From positions 1,717,975 to 1,781,974 of the forward strand of contig NZ_KB913037.1 in the NCBI RefSeq assembly GCF_000384295.1: a stretch of DNA of 64,000 nucleotides, given 5' to 3'. Origin of the DNA: Amycolatopsis balhimycina FH 1894. GTDB taxonomy: Bacteria; Actinomycetota; Actinomycetes; Mycobacteriales; Pseudonocardiaceae. Shown here piece by piece: positions 43,896 through 52,372 of the stretch. A model generated the notes under the pieces. The model had not been told where the DNA came from. It saw only the letters and a program-made list of their open reading frames with translations, and did not search any database. The number at the start of each line of letters is the position of its first letter. The first letter of the stretch is position 1. Made by a program: the position numbers and the translations under genes.

Positions 43896-46800
43896 TCACT
43901 GGGGCGCGCGGTACGGGCGCTCGTAGTCGGTCCGGTCGTGGAACTTGGTGATGTCCCCCTTGCCGTCCTGCTTGAGACGCGGGTACTCGGTCACGTCGAA
44001 CACGTTGTCCGGGCGCCGGAACGGGTAGACGTCGTGGCCCTTGCCCGGGTGGCTGGGGAAGACCACGTGCGTCTTGCCGGCCTCGGAGTTCTTGGCGAAG
44101 GTCTCGGAGACGTAGTCCCACTTCTCCTGGACCAGCGGCCGCCTCGGGTCGTTGGGATCCTTGATCCACCCGGGCATCTTCACGTTGTTGTCCTTGAGGG
44201 TGCCTTCGAGAGTGTTGCCGCCGTGCTTCTTCGCGATCTCGGTGGCCTTGTCCTCCATCGACCCGAGGTACTTGTCCGGGTTGTTCTTCCCGGGCACGCG
44301 CTCCAGGTGACCGCCGGACCAGAAGAAGTGCTTGTCGGCCTTCAGCATCTTGTCGAGCTCCGGCTTGAACTTCTCGAACTCTTCCCTGGTCATGTTGTCG
44401 ACGCGGATGGGCTGCTTCCGCGGGCTCTTCCGCGTCGCCGGCTGGGTCACCTGCTTCTTCTTGTTCCGGTCGCGCAGCCGCTTCGCGCGGTCCTTCACCT
44501 TCCCCTTGAAACACCGCTGGGGGGCGAGGCCCAGCGGGTCGCTGTCGAGCAGCGGCTGGTCGACGTAGCCGACGGGGTTGGGCGCCGCGGCGAGGCCCAG
44601 CGGGTCCTGGCTGAGGTAGCGCGTGGTCCGGGGGTCGTAGTACCGGAAGACGTTGTAGTGCAGCCCGGTCTCCTCGTCGCGGCACTGACCGGGGAACGCC
44701 AGCGGTATCGCCGCGGTGTCGGCACCGGCCAGCGGCACGCCCCAGAAACTGCTGCGGTCCTGCCAGACCAGCGTCCCGCGCTCGTCGAGCAGTTCGGTCG
44801 GCGTCCCGGCGGGCGAGGTGATCACCACCCGGAACCGGGCCTCCTCGACGACGCCGGCGTGCTCGATCTGCACGACGGGGCGATCGTCGTCGAAGCGCTC
44901 CCACGTGAGGAACCGGTAGGACCCGTCCGCCGGGCGATGCTCCACCTGCTCGACGAGGTTCAGCTCGCTCCACAGGAACCGGACGTCCAGGGCGAGCTCG
45001 GGCTCCCCGTCCGGGCCGCTCACCCAGCAGCGCTTGGCGAACCGCCTGCCGATCGGGTCGTAGTGGTAGGTCCAGAGCGCACCGTCGGGCGTGCGCGCGG
45101 AGCGCAGCCGGTCGAGGTGGTCCCACGTGTAGCCGCACGACCGGTCGGCGTGGCGCCAGCCGGTGACGCGGCCGTGGGCGTCGCCGTCGAAGTGGAGGTC
45201 CCCGATGCGGGCGAGCCGGTTGCGCTCGTAGCCGCGCGCGCCCGGCGGCGACGGGGTCGTCGCCGAGGTGATGTTGCCAGCGGCGTCGCGGGAGAACCGT
45301 TCCACGACGGACGGCCCGTGCGCCTCGCTGACCCGGCCGGCCGCGTCGTAGGAGAGCTGCCACGGCCGGATCGTGTCGTCGACGCCGGCGAGCCTGCCGT
45401 CCGGGCGGTAGCGGTAGGTGCGCCGCCCCACCCCGGCGACGTCCTCCTCGGCGAGCCGGTCCTCCTCGTCGAACCGCCGCCGGAGCACCACCGCACCGTC
45501 GACGCTGCGGACGGCTTCCCGCCCGGCGTCGTCGTAGGTGAATTCGACGTCGTGGCCGGCGATCCGCAGCGATCGGGGCCGTCCGGAGTCATCGAAGCGC
45601 CATTCACTGTCCACACCGGACGAAGTCCGCCGGATGACGGTGTCGCCCTCGTCGCCCTCGTCGCGCCAGCACACGCCGAGCCCGTTGATCGTGTCGGCGA
45701 TGACCCGGTCACCGCCGTCGCGGCGGATCTCGACCCGCGACTCGGCGTTCTCGGCGACGACCAGCCGGCCGAGCGCGTCGTACACGTAGCTCGTGACGTC
45801 GTCGGGGGTCCGCCGCTCCACGACGTTGCCCTCGAGGTCGTAGTCGTACTCGACCACCTGGTCCGCGCCGGTGGTCATGCGCCGCAGCTGTCCCGCCGCG
45901 TCGTGGGCGTAGGTGGTCCGCCTGCCGTCGAAGTCGGTCTCCTCGACGAGCCGGCCGGCGGCGTCGCGGACGTAGTGCCAGGTGAGGCCGGCCGGGTTGG
46001 TCACCGAGGTGAGCCGCAGCTCCCCGTCGTAGGTGAACAGCGTGCGCGCGCCCGCGGCGTCGGTCTCCTCCAGCACCAGGCCGAACGGGCCGTGCTTGCG
46101 GCGCCGCGGCGCACCCGCCGCGTCGCGGTATTCGACGACGTTGCCTTCCGCGTCGTGCACCCACGTCTCGCGGCCGCCGTGCGGACCGAGCCGCCAGGCG
46201 CGGCGGCCGTCGGCGGTCCAGCCGAGCCGCGCGGCCGCGCCGGACGCCGTGTGCGCGAGGCGCGGGCGGCCGTAGAGGTCGCGGTCGCCGGGGCGGGCCG
46301 CCCGGTCGGTCACGGGAGCGTCCTCGAACGGGTCGGGCGACTCCAGGACGTCCACCGGCAGCCCGTTGCCGAGCAGAGTGGTGGCCGGGTCGAACTCGAA
46401 CACCAGGCGCTCGATCTCGTCGTCGCCTTCGCCGGCCTGCAGCCACACCGCGCCGTCTTCGGCCGGGGTCAGCCGCACGGCGGGCGCTCCGGGGCGCTGG
46501 ACGGCCACCAGCCCGTCGTCGTCGTACTCGTAGCGGGTCTCGCGGCCCAGTTCGTCCACTTGGGACAGCAGTTCGTCCCGCCGGTTCCATGCGTAGCGCC
46601 GGGAGCCGCCGAGCGGGTCGACGCGCTCGATCAGCTGGTGGGCCGCGTTCAGGCGGTAGGTCCAGGTGTGGCCGAGGGCATCGGTGTGCCGGGTCGCGCC
46701 GGGTTCATAGGCGAAGGCCGCGTTGTAGTAGCCGTTCGCGCCCACCGCGCGGACACAGCGGCCCGCGTCGTCGTAGACGTAGCGGTACCAGGTGCCGACC

Positions 46801-48509
46801 CGGTCCTGCCAGCCGACGAGCCGGTGGTCGAAGTCGTAGTCGAGCGCCATCGAGCGGCCCGCGAAGTCCGTCACGGTGCTCAGCTGGGTGTGCCGGTTGT
46901 ACGAGAACCGCACCACCGGCGGCTGCCCCGGCGCCCCCAGCGCGACGATCCGCCCCCGCGCGGTGCTGACCAGGATCTCGACGTCGCCGGGCCGGCGGAG
47001 CTTCGTGGGTGAACCGTCGGCGGCGTAGTCGATTTCGGTGCGCTCGCCGTCCTGCTCGATGGCCGTGACCGGCAGCACGCCGCCGGTGCCGGAGAAGTGC
47101 AGCTCGCGATGGCCGAGCGAAAGCCGGAAACCCTGCGGCACACGGCGCAGCCGGTGCCGCGGGCCCTGCGCCGGCAGCACGGGCTCGTCGCCCGGGACGG
47201 GGTAGTCCAGCACCATGCCGTCTTCGGCGTAGAACCGGACGCGGTTCGCGTCGAACTCCAGCCGCTGGTCCCAAGTGGACGTCCACGACGGACCGAACCA
47301 CCGGCCCGCCCGGTAGGACGACAGGTGCGTACGGGAGATCTCCAGGTCCGCGACCTCGCCGGGCAGGGTGACATCGACCTGGGTCATCACGACCTCACCC
47401 GTCGCGACGTCGATCGGGTCGCCGCAGTAGTTCTTCGACTTGTCGGCCGTCGAACGGTCGGGTTTGTCCTTCTTCGCGGTGTCGTTGTTGCCGCCCCGGT
47501 CTGCCTTGCCGCCGCCGTTTCCGGCACCGCTGGGGTTCGTCTGGTCGGTGTCGTTCTTGGGGCCGTTCTTGGCTACGCCGTTGTCGCCACTCTTGTGACC
47601 GTCGCCGCCCTTGCCGTCGCCGTGACCGGCGCTGGAGGTGGAAGTGCTGTCGTCGTCGTGCGGTTTGTCCTTCTTGCCGTCGGGTCCGCCGTCACCCTTC
47701 TTGCCCCCACCCCTCTCCTTGATGTCCTTGATGGGCTTCGGGGCGTCCACCTTGCCGGGCTTCATCTTGCGCAGCGCTTTGGCGGCGTCGTCGAACAGCG
47801 TCCCGGCCTTCTTGAGCAACGGGATGAGAGCCTTGAGCGCCTTGACGAGCTTCTTGGTGATGTCGGCGATCTTCGCCGCGGTCTTGGCGACCGCGGCCAC
47901 GACCTGCGGCACCACCCAGGTCAGGCCGATGCCGAGGGTGAACACCACCTGCAGCGCCCAGCTGATGAGGTGGCCGACGAGCTCGGCGATGATGTCGCGG
48001 ACGAGCGTCCGGACGGCGGCGACGACCTCACCGGCCGTCTTGACCCCGCTGGAGGCCCCTTCGCAGCCCTTCTGGGCGGCGGTGAGGATGTCGACCGTGT
48101 CGGCGGCCCGCTGCCGGTACTGGTCGGAGGCGTTCCCGCTCCACGACTGCAGGTCGGCCTTGACCATGTCGGCCAGGTCCGTGCCGACGGCCCCGAGTTC
48201 CTTGGCGACGTTCGCCCACGTCTGGGACTGGGCCTTGATCTGGTCGGCGTCCCCGGTCAAGGCGTCCAGCGCCGCGGAAAGCGGGCCGACGTGTTCCAGC
48301 AGCCACCCGACCCCCGCGGCGAGGATCGACCCGAAGGGATCCATGGCCATGGACAACGCATCGAGCGCGACCCCGACGGCGCCCATCGCGACCGAGGCCC
48401 AGTCGCCCTTCTCGATCCCCTCTTTGAGATCGTTCGCGGACTCCAGCAGCGGCACCCCGGAAATGGCTGTGGTGGAATCTTCGCGCTGAGCTACCAGCGG
48501 GTTCGCCAT
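43896..48509 (-). CDS. ESX-type Rhs polymorphic toxin with CD38/ADP-ribosyl-cyclase-like C-terminal domain
   Basis: 1537-residue effector. Residues 1-160 are a helical WXG-like secretion module (SWSGNASDQY, 122-131). A hydrophobic stretch spans 180-210. A Lys/Gly/Asp-rich linker covers 265-360, and DUF6531 starts at YCGDPIDVATGEVV. YD/Rhs repeats run from about 470 to 1290 and end in YLSQDPLGL and DSDPLGLAP (1330). The C-terminal 207 residues are Lys-rich and show, in CD38 order, FFWSGGHL (Trp1397), GGNTLEGTL (Glu1435), MPGWIK (Trp1448), YVSETFAK and VFDVTEYPRL (Glu1508). An NAD+-consuming toxin delivered by type VII secretion is inferred. Start ATG 48509 has AAGGAA upstream. No clear immunity gene follows. 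Confidence 0.85.
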   Translation of the reverse strand: MANPLVAQREDSTTAISGVPLLESANDLKEGIEKGDWASVAMGAVGVALDALSMAMDPFGSILAAGVGWLLEHVGPLSAALDALTGDADQIKAQSQTWANVAKELGAVGTDLADMVKADLQSWSGNASDQYRQRAADTVDILTAAQKGCEGASSGVKTAGEVVAAVRTLVRDIIAELVGHLISWALQVVFTLGIGLTWVVPQVVAAVAKTAAKIADITKKLVKALKALIPLLKKAGTLFDDAAKALRKMKPGKVDAPKPIKDIKERGGGKKGDGGPDGKKDKPHDDDSTSTSSAGHGDGKGGDGHKSGDNGVAKNGPKNDTDQTNPSGAGNGGGKADRGGNNDTAKKDKPDRSTADKSKNYCGDPIDVATGEVVMTQVDVTLPGEVADLEISRTHLSSYRAGRWFGPSWTSTWDQRLEFDANRVRFYAEDGMVLDYPVPGDEPVLPAQGPRHRLRRVPQGFRLSLGHRELHFSGTGGVLPVTAIEQDGERTEIDYAADGSPTKLRRPGDVEILVSTARGRIVALGAPGQPPVVRFSYNRHTQLSTVTDFAGRSMALDYDFDHRLVGWQDRVGTWYRYVYDDAGRCVRAVGANGYYNAAFAYEPGATRHTDALGHTWTYRLNAAHQLIERVDPLGGSRRYAWNRRDELLSQVDELGRETRYEYDDDGLVAVQRPGAPAVRLTPAEDGAVWLQAGEGDDEIERLVFEFDPATTLLGNGLPVDVLESPDPFEDAPVTDRAARPGDRDLYGRPRLAHTASGAAARLGWTADGRRAWRLGPHGGRETWVHDAEGNVVEYRDAAGAPRRRKHGPFGLVLEETDAAGARTLFTYDGELRLTSVTNPAGLTWHYVRDAAGRLVEETDFDGRRTTYAHDAAGQLRRMTTGADQVVEYDYDLEGNVVERRTPDDVTSYVYDALGRLVVAENAESRVEIRRDGGDRVIADTINGLGVCWRDEGDEGDTVIRRTSSGVDSEWRFDDSGRPRSLRIAGHDVEFTYDDAGREAVRSVDGAVVLRRRFDEEDRLAEEDVAGVGRRTYRYRPDGRLAGVDDTIRPWQLSYDAAGRVSEAHGPSVVERFSRDAAGNITSATTPSPPGARGYERNRLARIGDLHFDGDAHGRVTGWRHADRSCGYTWDHLDRLRSARTPDGALWTYHYDPIGRRFAKRCWVSGPDGEPELALDVRFLWSELNLVEQVEHRPADGSYRFLTWERFDDDRPVVQIEHAGVVEEARFRVVITSPAGTPTELLDERGTLVWQDRSSFWGVPLAGADTAAIPLAFPGQCRDEETGLHYNVFRYYDPRTTRYLSQDPLGLAAAPNPVGYVDQPLLDSDPLGLAPQRCFKGKVKDRAKRLRDRNKKKQVTQPATRKSPRKQPIRVDNMTREEFEKFKPELDKMLKADKHFFWSGGHLERVPGKNNPDKYLGSMEDKATEIAKKHGGNTLEGTLKDNNVKMPGWIKDPNDPRRPLVQEKWDYVSETFAKNSEAGKTHVVFPSHPGKGHDVYPFRRPDNVFDVTEYPRLKQDGKGDITKFHDRTDYERPYRAPQ

Positions 48510-49108
48510 GGCGTTCGTTCCTTCTCGCGATTCACCGGCACTCGACGACCGCCGCAACCACCGGCTTCCACCATGACGACGTCGCGCACACAGGTGCCGC
48601 TGACGACTCTCGTGACCGGGCAGCGTAGATCCCCTACGAGATGACCTTAGTGGGTCTTCGCCACCAACCGGCGGTTAACAATGTGGAAACTGCGCGGAAG
48701 ACCGCCGGAAGAGCCCGTTCGCACCAGCACGTCAGGCCGGTCCGCCGGCCATCGGCGTCAGGAACGCCCGCCACGGGCGTCCGGGAAGCGCTCGTGCACC
48801 CGGGCCAGGTCACGAGCGAACCATCCCGAGATCACCGTCACGCCCACAGAACACACTTTGCTCACGCAGTGAACGACCACCAGATCCACCGGTCACCACC
48901 AGATCGTCGCCGCCTCCGTCGATGCCGGCACCTCGCGCCGCGTCCCGGTGCCCCCGAGCTCAGCTGAGCGGGTAGTGGATCATTTCGACCCCGCCGGTCG
49001 CGTAGTTCGGCACGTCCGCGGCCACCGCCTTGCCCTCTTCGGACCCCAGCGAACGCGCTGCGGGGCGAGTGCGTCCACGTAGCGCGGGGCGGTCGCGTTC
49101 TCGGCCGG
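48510..49108. other. Intergenic region with decayed reading frame
   Basis: About 600 bp. The first 150 bp carry the Rhs promoter region and A+T-richer sequence (around 48650-48690). On the minus strand 48960-49073 reads a peptide ending AVAADVPNYATGGVEMIHYP, protein-like but with no start; it appears to continue upstream only after a frame change. Nothing else was recognised. Confidence 0.4.
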
Positions 49109-49249
49109 GTGACGACCAGTCAGCACACCTTGAGCTGCCTGGTCGCGGGCGAGAACGGCGACACGCTGTTCGCCGCCACGGTCCCGACCGACGATCCGAT
49201 CGAGGCCGCGAAGCTCGGCGGAGGTCGCATCGAAGTGTTTCAGCTCTGA
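49109..49249 (+). CDS. Small hypothetical protein or gene fragment
   Basis: 46-residue frame from GTG 49109: TTSQHTLSCLVAGENGDTLF, then PTDDPIEAAKLGGGRIEVFQL with a proper stop. Amino-acid make-up and G+C at third positions look coding, but no clear SD is present and no family is recognised. It ends 33 bp before the SDR at 49283. It is either a genuine small protein or the C-terminal stub of a lost gene. Confidence 0.4.
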   Translation: MTTSQHTLSCLVAGENGDTLFAATVPTDDPIEAAKLGGGRIEVFQL

Positions 49250-49282
49250 CCCAGCAGGTTGACCAGCAGAGAGTTCGAGGCC

Positions 49283-50137
49283 ATGCGCAAAAAGCCCGAG
49301 ACCGACCGAGTCGTCCTCGTGACCGGAGCCGCCACCGGCATCGGAGCCGCGATCGCGGAAGCCGCGATCGCCGCCGGTCACCGTGTCCTGCTCACCGACA
49401 TCGACGCCGAAGCCGTCCGCACCACGGCCGGCCGCCTGGGCGAGCGGGCCGCCGCGGTCGCCCTCGACATCCGTGATCCGGACGGCTGGGTCAAGGCGTT
49501 CGACGCGGCCGAGGCGCAGTTCGGCCCGGTCGACGTCCTGGTCAACAACGCCGGGATCATCCACACGGGACACGCCCGGGACCTCAGCCTGCAGCAGCAC
49601 CGGGACATCGTCGAGGTCAACCTGCTCGGCGCCATGACCGGCATCCACACCGCCCTCCCCCGGATGACCGAGCGCGGGCGCGGGCACCTCATCACCGTCT
49701 GCAGCATGACCGCGTTCCTGGCCTTGCCCGGATACGCCACCTACGGCGGCACCAAGCACGCGCTACGAGCCTTCCACCACGCGGTGGCCCTCGAGGAACG
49801 GCACGGCCCGCTGCACTTCACGATCCTGCACCCGCCATCCACCCGGACCAAGATGCTCGAGCAGGAGCTGGCCGATCCCACCTCGGCCACCGCCTTCTCG
49901 GAAAAGGCGACGACCCCGCAGCACGTCGCCCGCGTCGTCGTCGACGCCATCACCACCAAACCGGTGGAGGTGGTCTTCCCGGCGTTCTCCGGCCGGGTTC
50001 AGCGGATCGCGGGTGTCTTCCCCCAGCTCATTCGCCGGCTCATCCCCGTCATCGAGGCCAAGGGGCGGCGCGAACGGCAGCGGCTGATCAATACCGGCAA
50101 GACCCGGTTGTCCGCCGTGCCCGGCCGGACCGAATGA
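49283..50137 (+). CDS. SDR family oxidoreductase with C-terminal extension
   Basis: 284-residue SDR: TGAATGIGAAIAEAA cofactor motif, VLVNNAGIIHTGHARD, TVCSMTAFLALPGYATYGGT with Ser and Tyr, and the Lys in GGTKHALRAF. A tail (VVFPAFSGRVQRIAGVFPQL and a basic helix) resembles membrane-associated SDRs near amino acid deaminase/aldolase genes in actinobacteria. ATG 49283 is chosen; TTG 49259 is an alternative. The stop overlaps the start of the broken aldolase gene, suggesting an ancestral operon. Confidence 0.85.
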   Translation: MRKKPETDRVVLVTGAATGIGAAIAEAAIAAGHRVLLTDIDAEAVRTTAGRLGERAAAVALDIRDPDGWVKAFDAAEAQFGPVDVLVNNAGIIHTGHARDLSLQQHRDIVEVNLLGAMTGIHTALPRMTERGRGHLITVCSMTAFLALPGYATYGGTKHALRAFHHAVALEERHGPLHFTILHPPSTRTKMLEQELADPTSATAFSEKATTPQHVARVVVDAITTKPVEVVFPAFSGRVQRIAGVFPQLIRRLIPVIEAKGRRERQRLINTGKTRLSAVPGRTE

Positions 50138-50154
50138 CGAGAAACGGATACCCC

Positions 50155-50396
50155 ATGTCTGTCCTTCTGACCTCCGCACCGGACGCCGACCGCGCTGCCG
50201 CCCCCGAGATCCGGATGGGGCAGCTCGCTCGGGCGACCGGGCACCTGGATCCCCCGTTCGCCGTCGTCGATCTGGACGCGTTCGACCTGAACGCCGCCGA
50301 CCTGGCGGCCCGCACGAGCGGCGACGCCACCATCCGGCTCGCCAGCAAGCCGGTCCGCAGCCGCGAGCTGATCCGGCGCGTGACCGGACGTCCGCG
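50155..50396 (+). pseudogene. Truncated PLP-dependent amino acid deaminase/aldolase (Ala-racemase fold)
   Basis: The first 80 codons match the N-terminus of alanine-racemase-fold D-amino-acid aldolases: HLDPPFAVVDLDAFDLNAAD and IRLASKPVRSRELIRRV, where the Lys in ASKPVR is the PLP lysine position. Homology stops near 50396 and the remaining 320 or so residues are missing; the frame then runs meaninglessly antisense to the NTF2 gene. The gene was therefore truncated, probably when the DsbA/MBL/NTF2 module was inserted or by deletion. Confidence 0.7.
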
Positions 50397-50454
50397 ATCG
50401 TTCGGAGCGGATCACGTCAAGGGGCCGGTCGTTGCGCCGGGGGCCTGCTCCGCG

Positions 50455-50862
50455 TCACGGCGTGGCGGCGTCGCGGACCAGTGCGGTGTCGACGAACTGT
50501 TCGAACCGGACGATCAGCCCACCGCGCACCGTGAAGTGGTGCGCGACCCGGACGTTCAACGGTTTGCCGGTTCCCTTGTGGATCGCGGTGTAGCGGGCGA
50601 GGACGACGACGTTTTCGCCGTCGACGACGTAGGTGTCGTCGTGGGCCGTCCAGTTCTCCCAGTCCTGGCCCAGTTTCTCCATCACGCCGCTCGTGACGCC
50701 GTCGGGGGTGCGGTAGGTGCCGGCGAGCGGGAACCCGGCCATCTCCGTCCACTCGACGTCCGGGGCGAGCGTCTCGCGCAGGGCGGTGAGGTCGCCCGCG
50801 GCGGAGGCGAGGTACTGCCGCCGGACGACGGCGGCGGGGTTCGTGTCGTCGGTCAGCCCCAT
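50455..50862 (-). CDS. NTF2-like (SnoaL-type) protein
   Basis: 135-residue protein of the nuclear transport factor 2 fold: VVRRQYLASAAGDLTALRET opens the alpha helices, LAPDVEWTEMAG the first strand, and GTGKPLNVRVAHHFTVRGGL, then IVRFEQFVDTA the sheet. Such proteins bind or isomerise small hydrophobic ligands, or act as SnoaL-type cyclases. Its start overlaps the MBL stop by 10 nt, so it is the third gene of the DsbA-MBL operon. No catalytic residues can be assigned. Confidence 0.85.
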   Translation of the reverse strand: MGLTDDTNPAAVVRRQYLASAAGDLTALRETLAPDVEWTEMAGFPLAGTYRTPDGVTSGVMEKLGQDWENWTAHDDTYVVDGENVVVLARYTAIHKGTGKPLNVRVAHHFTVRGGLIVRFEQFVDTALVRDAATP

Positions 50863-51659
50863 GTCATCTCACCCTTCGCGACCTTGGTGCCAAGTGACGC
50901 GGCGACCTTCAGCCCGGCGTCCGGATAGGCGGCCAGCAGCCGCTCCTCGGCCGCGGCCGCGTCGGCGGACTCGGCGACGGTCTTCTCGAAGAACCGCAGG
51001 TAGTCGGCGGTGTACCGGATCGCCGTGGTGTCGGTCGGCGCGCCGGCCACCCGGTGACCGGCGACGACGAAGGCGGGCTCGAGCGCTTCGAGGTCGTCGA
51101 GGACGCGGAGCCATTCCGTGCGCTGTTCGGTCGTCCCGCTGTCGGCGGTCCAGACGTGCAGGCCTTCGAACAGCAGCACCCCGCCGAGCAGTGCGCGCTC
51201 CGCCGGTTCGAACACGTACCAGGCACGGTCACCCAGCGCCGTGCCGGCGCGCCGGACTTCGAGGGCGACACCGTCCACAGTGATCGAAGGCGTGGTCAGC
51301 GGCGCGATCTCGACCAGCCGGGTGGGCAGGTTGGCGCCGAGGTGCGCCCACGCGGTCAGCTTCTTCTCGTAGGTGTCGCGAATGTGCTCGATGACGTCGG
51401 CCGGCGCCAGGAACTCCGCCTCGGGAAAGGCGTCGGCGATGACTTCGGCGCCGAAGTAGAAGTCCGGGTCACCGGCGGTGATCAGCACGGTGGTGAGCCG
51501 CTTGCCGGAGTCGAGGACCTCGGCGACGATCCGGTGCCCGTCGGCGCGGGTGAAGGCCGCGTCGACGACGACGGCTTCCGTCTCGCCGGTGACGAGCACG
51601 CTGGTCTTGTTCAGGGACGTGTCGGCCGCGTCGATGACGCGGTAGTCGAGGGAGGTCAT
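50853..51659 (-). CDS. MBL-fold protein with degenerate metal site
   Basis: 268-residue metallo-beta-lactamase-fold protein. The fold is clear: NKTSVLVTGETEAVVVDAAF, LITAGDPDFYFGAEVI, LGGVLLFEGLHVW and VVAGHRVAGAP. At the HxHxDH site it reads AGDPDF (residues 62-67), so all three His are lost and only Asp66 remains. It may not bind the usual dizinc centre or may use another metal. It lies in an operon with a DsbA-like protein (20 bp upstream) and an NTF2 protein, under the divergent AraC regulator. AAAGGACC precedes ATG 51659. Confidence 0.83.
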   Translation of the reverse strand: MTSLDYRVIDAADTSLNKTSVLVTGETEAVVVDAAFTRADGHRIVAEVLDSGKRLTTVLITAGDPDFYFGAEVIADAFPEAEFLAPADVIEHIRDTYEKKLTAWAHLGANLPTRLVEIAPLTTPSITVDGVALEVRRAGTALGDRAWYVFEPAERALLGGVLLFEGLHVWTADSGTTEQRTEWLRVLDDLEALEPAFVVAGHRVAGAPTDTTAIRYTADYLRFFEKTVAESADAAAAEERLLAAYPDAGLKVAASLGTKVAKGEMTWG

Positions 51660-51679
51660 GGGGTGGTCCTTTCGGGAGG

Positions 51680-52309
51680 TCACGCGGAAGCAGTGGCGAG
51701 GTGGCGGTCGAGGGCGTCGGTCAGGTGGGCGGCGGTGGCCGCCGGGCTGCCCAGGCGGACGGCGCCGGTCGGGGTGTGCAGCAGCAGCGTCGGGTAGGAG
51801 GTGACGCCCAGCCGGGCGGCGCGGGTGAAGTCCTGCACCGCCGAAGCGGGTGAGGTCGCGAATTCGGTCAGCACCGCGTCGGCGTCGAGGCCCAGCTGTC
51901 CGGCGAGGTGCCGGTAGGTCGAAGCTTCGGACAGGCTCAGCCCGTCGACGTAGAACGCGCGCTGCATCGCCTCCGCCGCCTCCAGGGCCCGCCCGGGAGC
52001 GACCGTCCGCAACGCGGCGAATCCGGTGGCGGCGGCCGTGGAGTCCATCCGGAACCGGCCGTCGGCGACGAGGGCGCGGTAGCCGGGGCCGAACTCGGCG
52101 CCGGTCAGCTCGGCGATGCGGGCGTTGGCGCCGGCCACGTAGGGCATGCTGCCGATCGGGGCGACGCGGGCGCCGGTGAACAGGCCACCGCTGACGACGT
52201 CGAGTTCGATCCGCCCGGCGTTGGCCGCGGCGAACCCGGCCACGGCCGGGCCGAAGCCGTGGCACCAGCCGCAGTAAGCGTCGAACACATAGGTCAATTT
52301 CACTGCCAT
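51680..52309 (-). CDS. DsbA-family (CxxC) thioredoxin-fold protein
   Basis: 209-residue DsbA/FrnE-type protein. A CGWC active site (YVFDAYCGWCHGFG) lies at the first strand. The helical insert (ANARIAELTGAEFG) and the cis-Pro loop (GVTSYPTLLL) are in place. It has no signal peptide, so it is likely cytosolic, as in the FrnE polyketide isomerase-like group, or a glutathione/mycothiol-independent oxidoreductase. ATG 52309 gives MAVKLTYVF; an upstream GTG at 52315 has no advantage. First gene of the operon with the MBL and NTF2 proteins. Divergent from AraC. Confidence 0.87.
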   Translation of the reverse strand: MAVKLTYVFDAYCGWCHGFGPAVAGFAAANAGRIELDVVSGGLFTGARVAPIGSMPYVAGANARIAELTGAEFGPGYRALVADGRFRMDSTAAATGFAALRTVAPGRALEAAEAMQRAFYVDGLSLSEASTYRHLAGQLGLDADAVLTEFATSPASAVQDFTRAARLGVTSYPTLLLHTPTGAVRLGSPAATAAHLTDALDRHLATASA

Positions 52310-52337
52310 AATCACAGGCTAGAGACGTGGCCTGGGC

Positions 52338-52365
52338 TTTTCACGGTCGTCACGTGACCTATCAT
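52338..52365 (+). promoter_or_regulatory. Putative leaderless promoter of AraC gene with palindrome
   Basis: TTTTCA (52338) and TATCAT (52360) are spaced 16 nt. ATG 52373 then lies where transcription would start. A perfect GTCACGTGAC palindrome (52349-52358) sits in the spacer and may be an operator for the shared AraC/DsbA region. Confidence 0.4.
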
Positions 52366-52372
52366 GGTGAAA

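Noticed and set aside
40903..45363. A 1486-codon minus frame overlapping Rhs and AI-2E
   Set aside because: Arg/Gly/Asp-rich, no motifs, and out of frame with the Rhs and AI-2E proteins whose motifs are clear.
40962..47012. A 2016-codon open frame on the plus strand
   Set aside because: It crosses real genes on both strands (MFS, AI-2E, Rhs) and has no recognisable domain; an artefact of G+C-rich third positions.
48641..48967. A 108-codon plus frame upstream of the SDR
   Set aside because: His/Arg/Pro-rich product with no motif, no SD, and in the promoter region of the Rhs gene.
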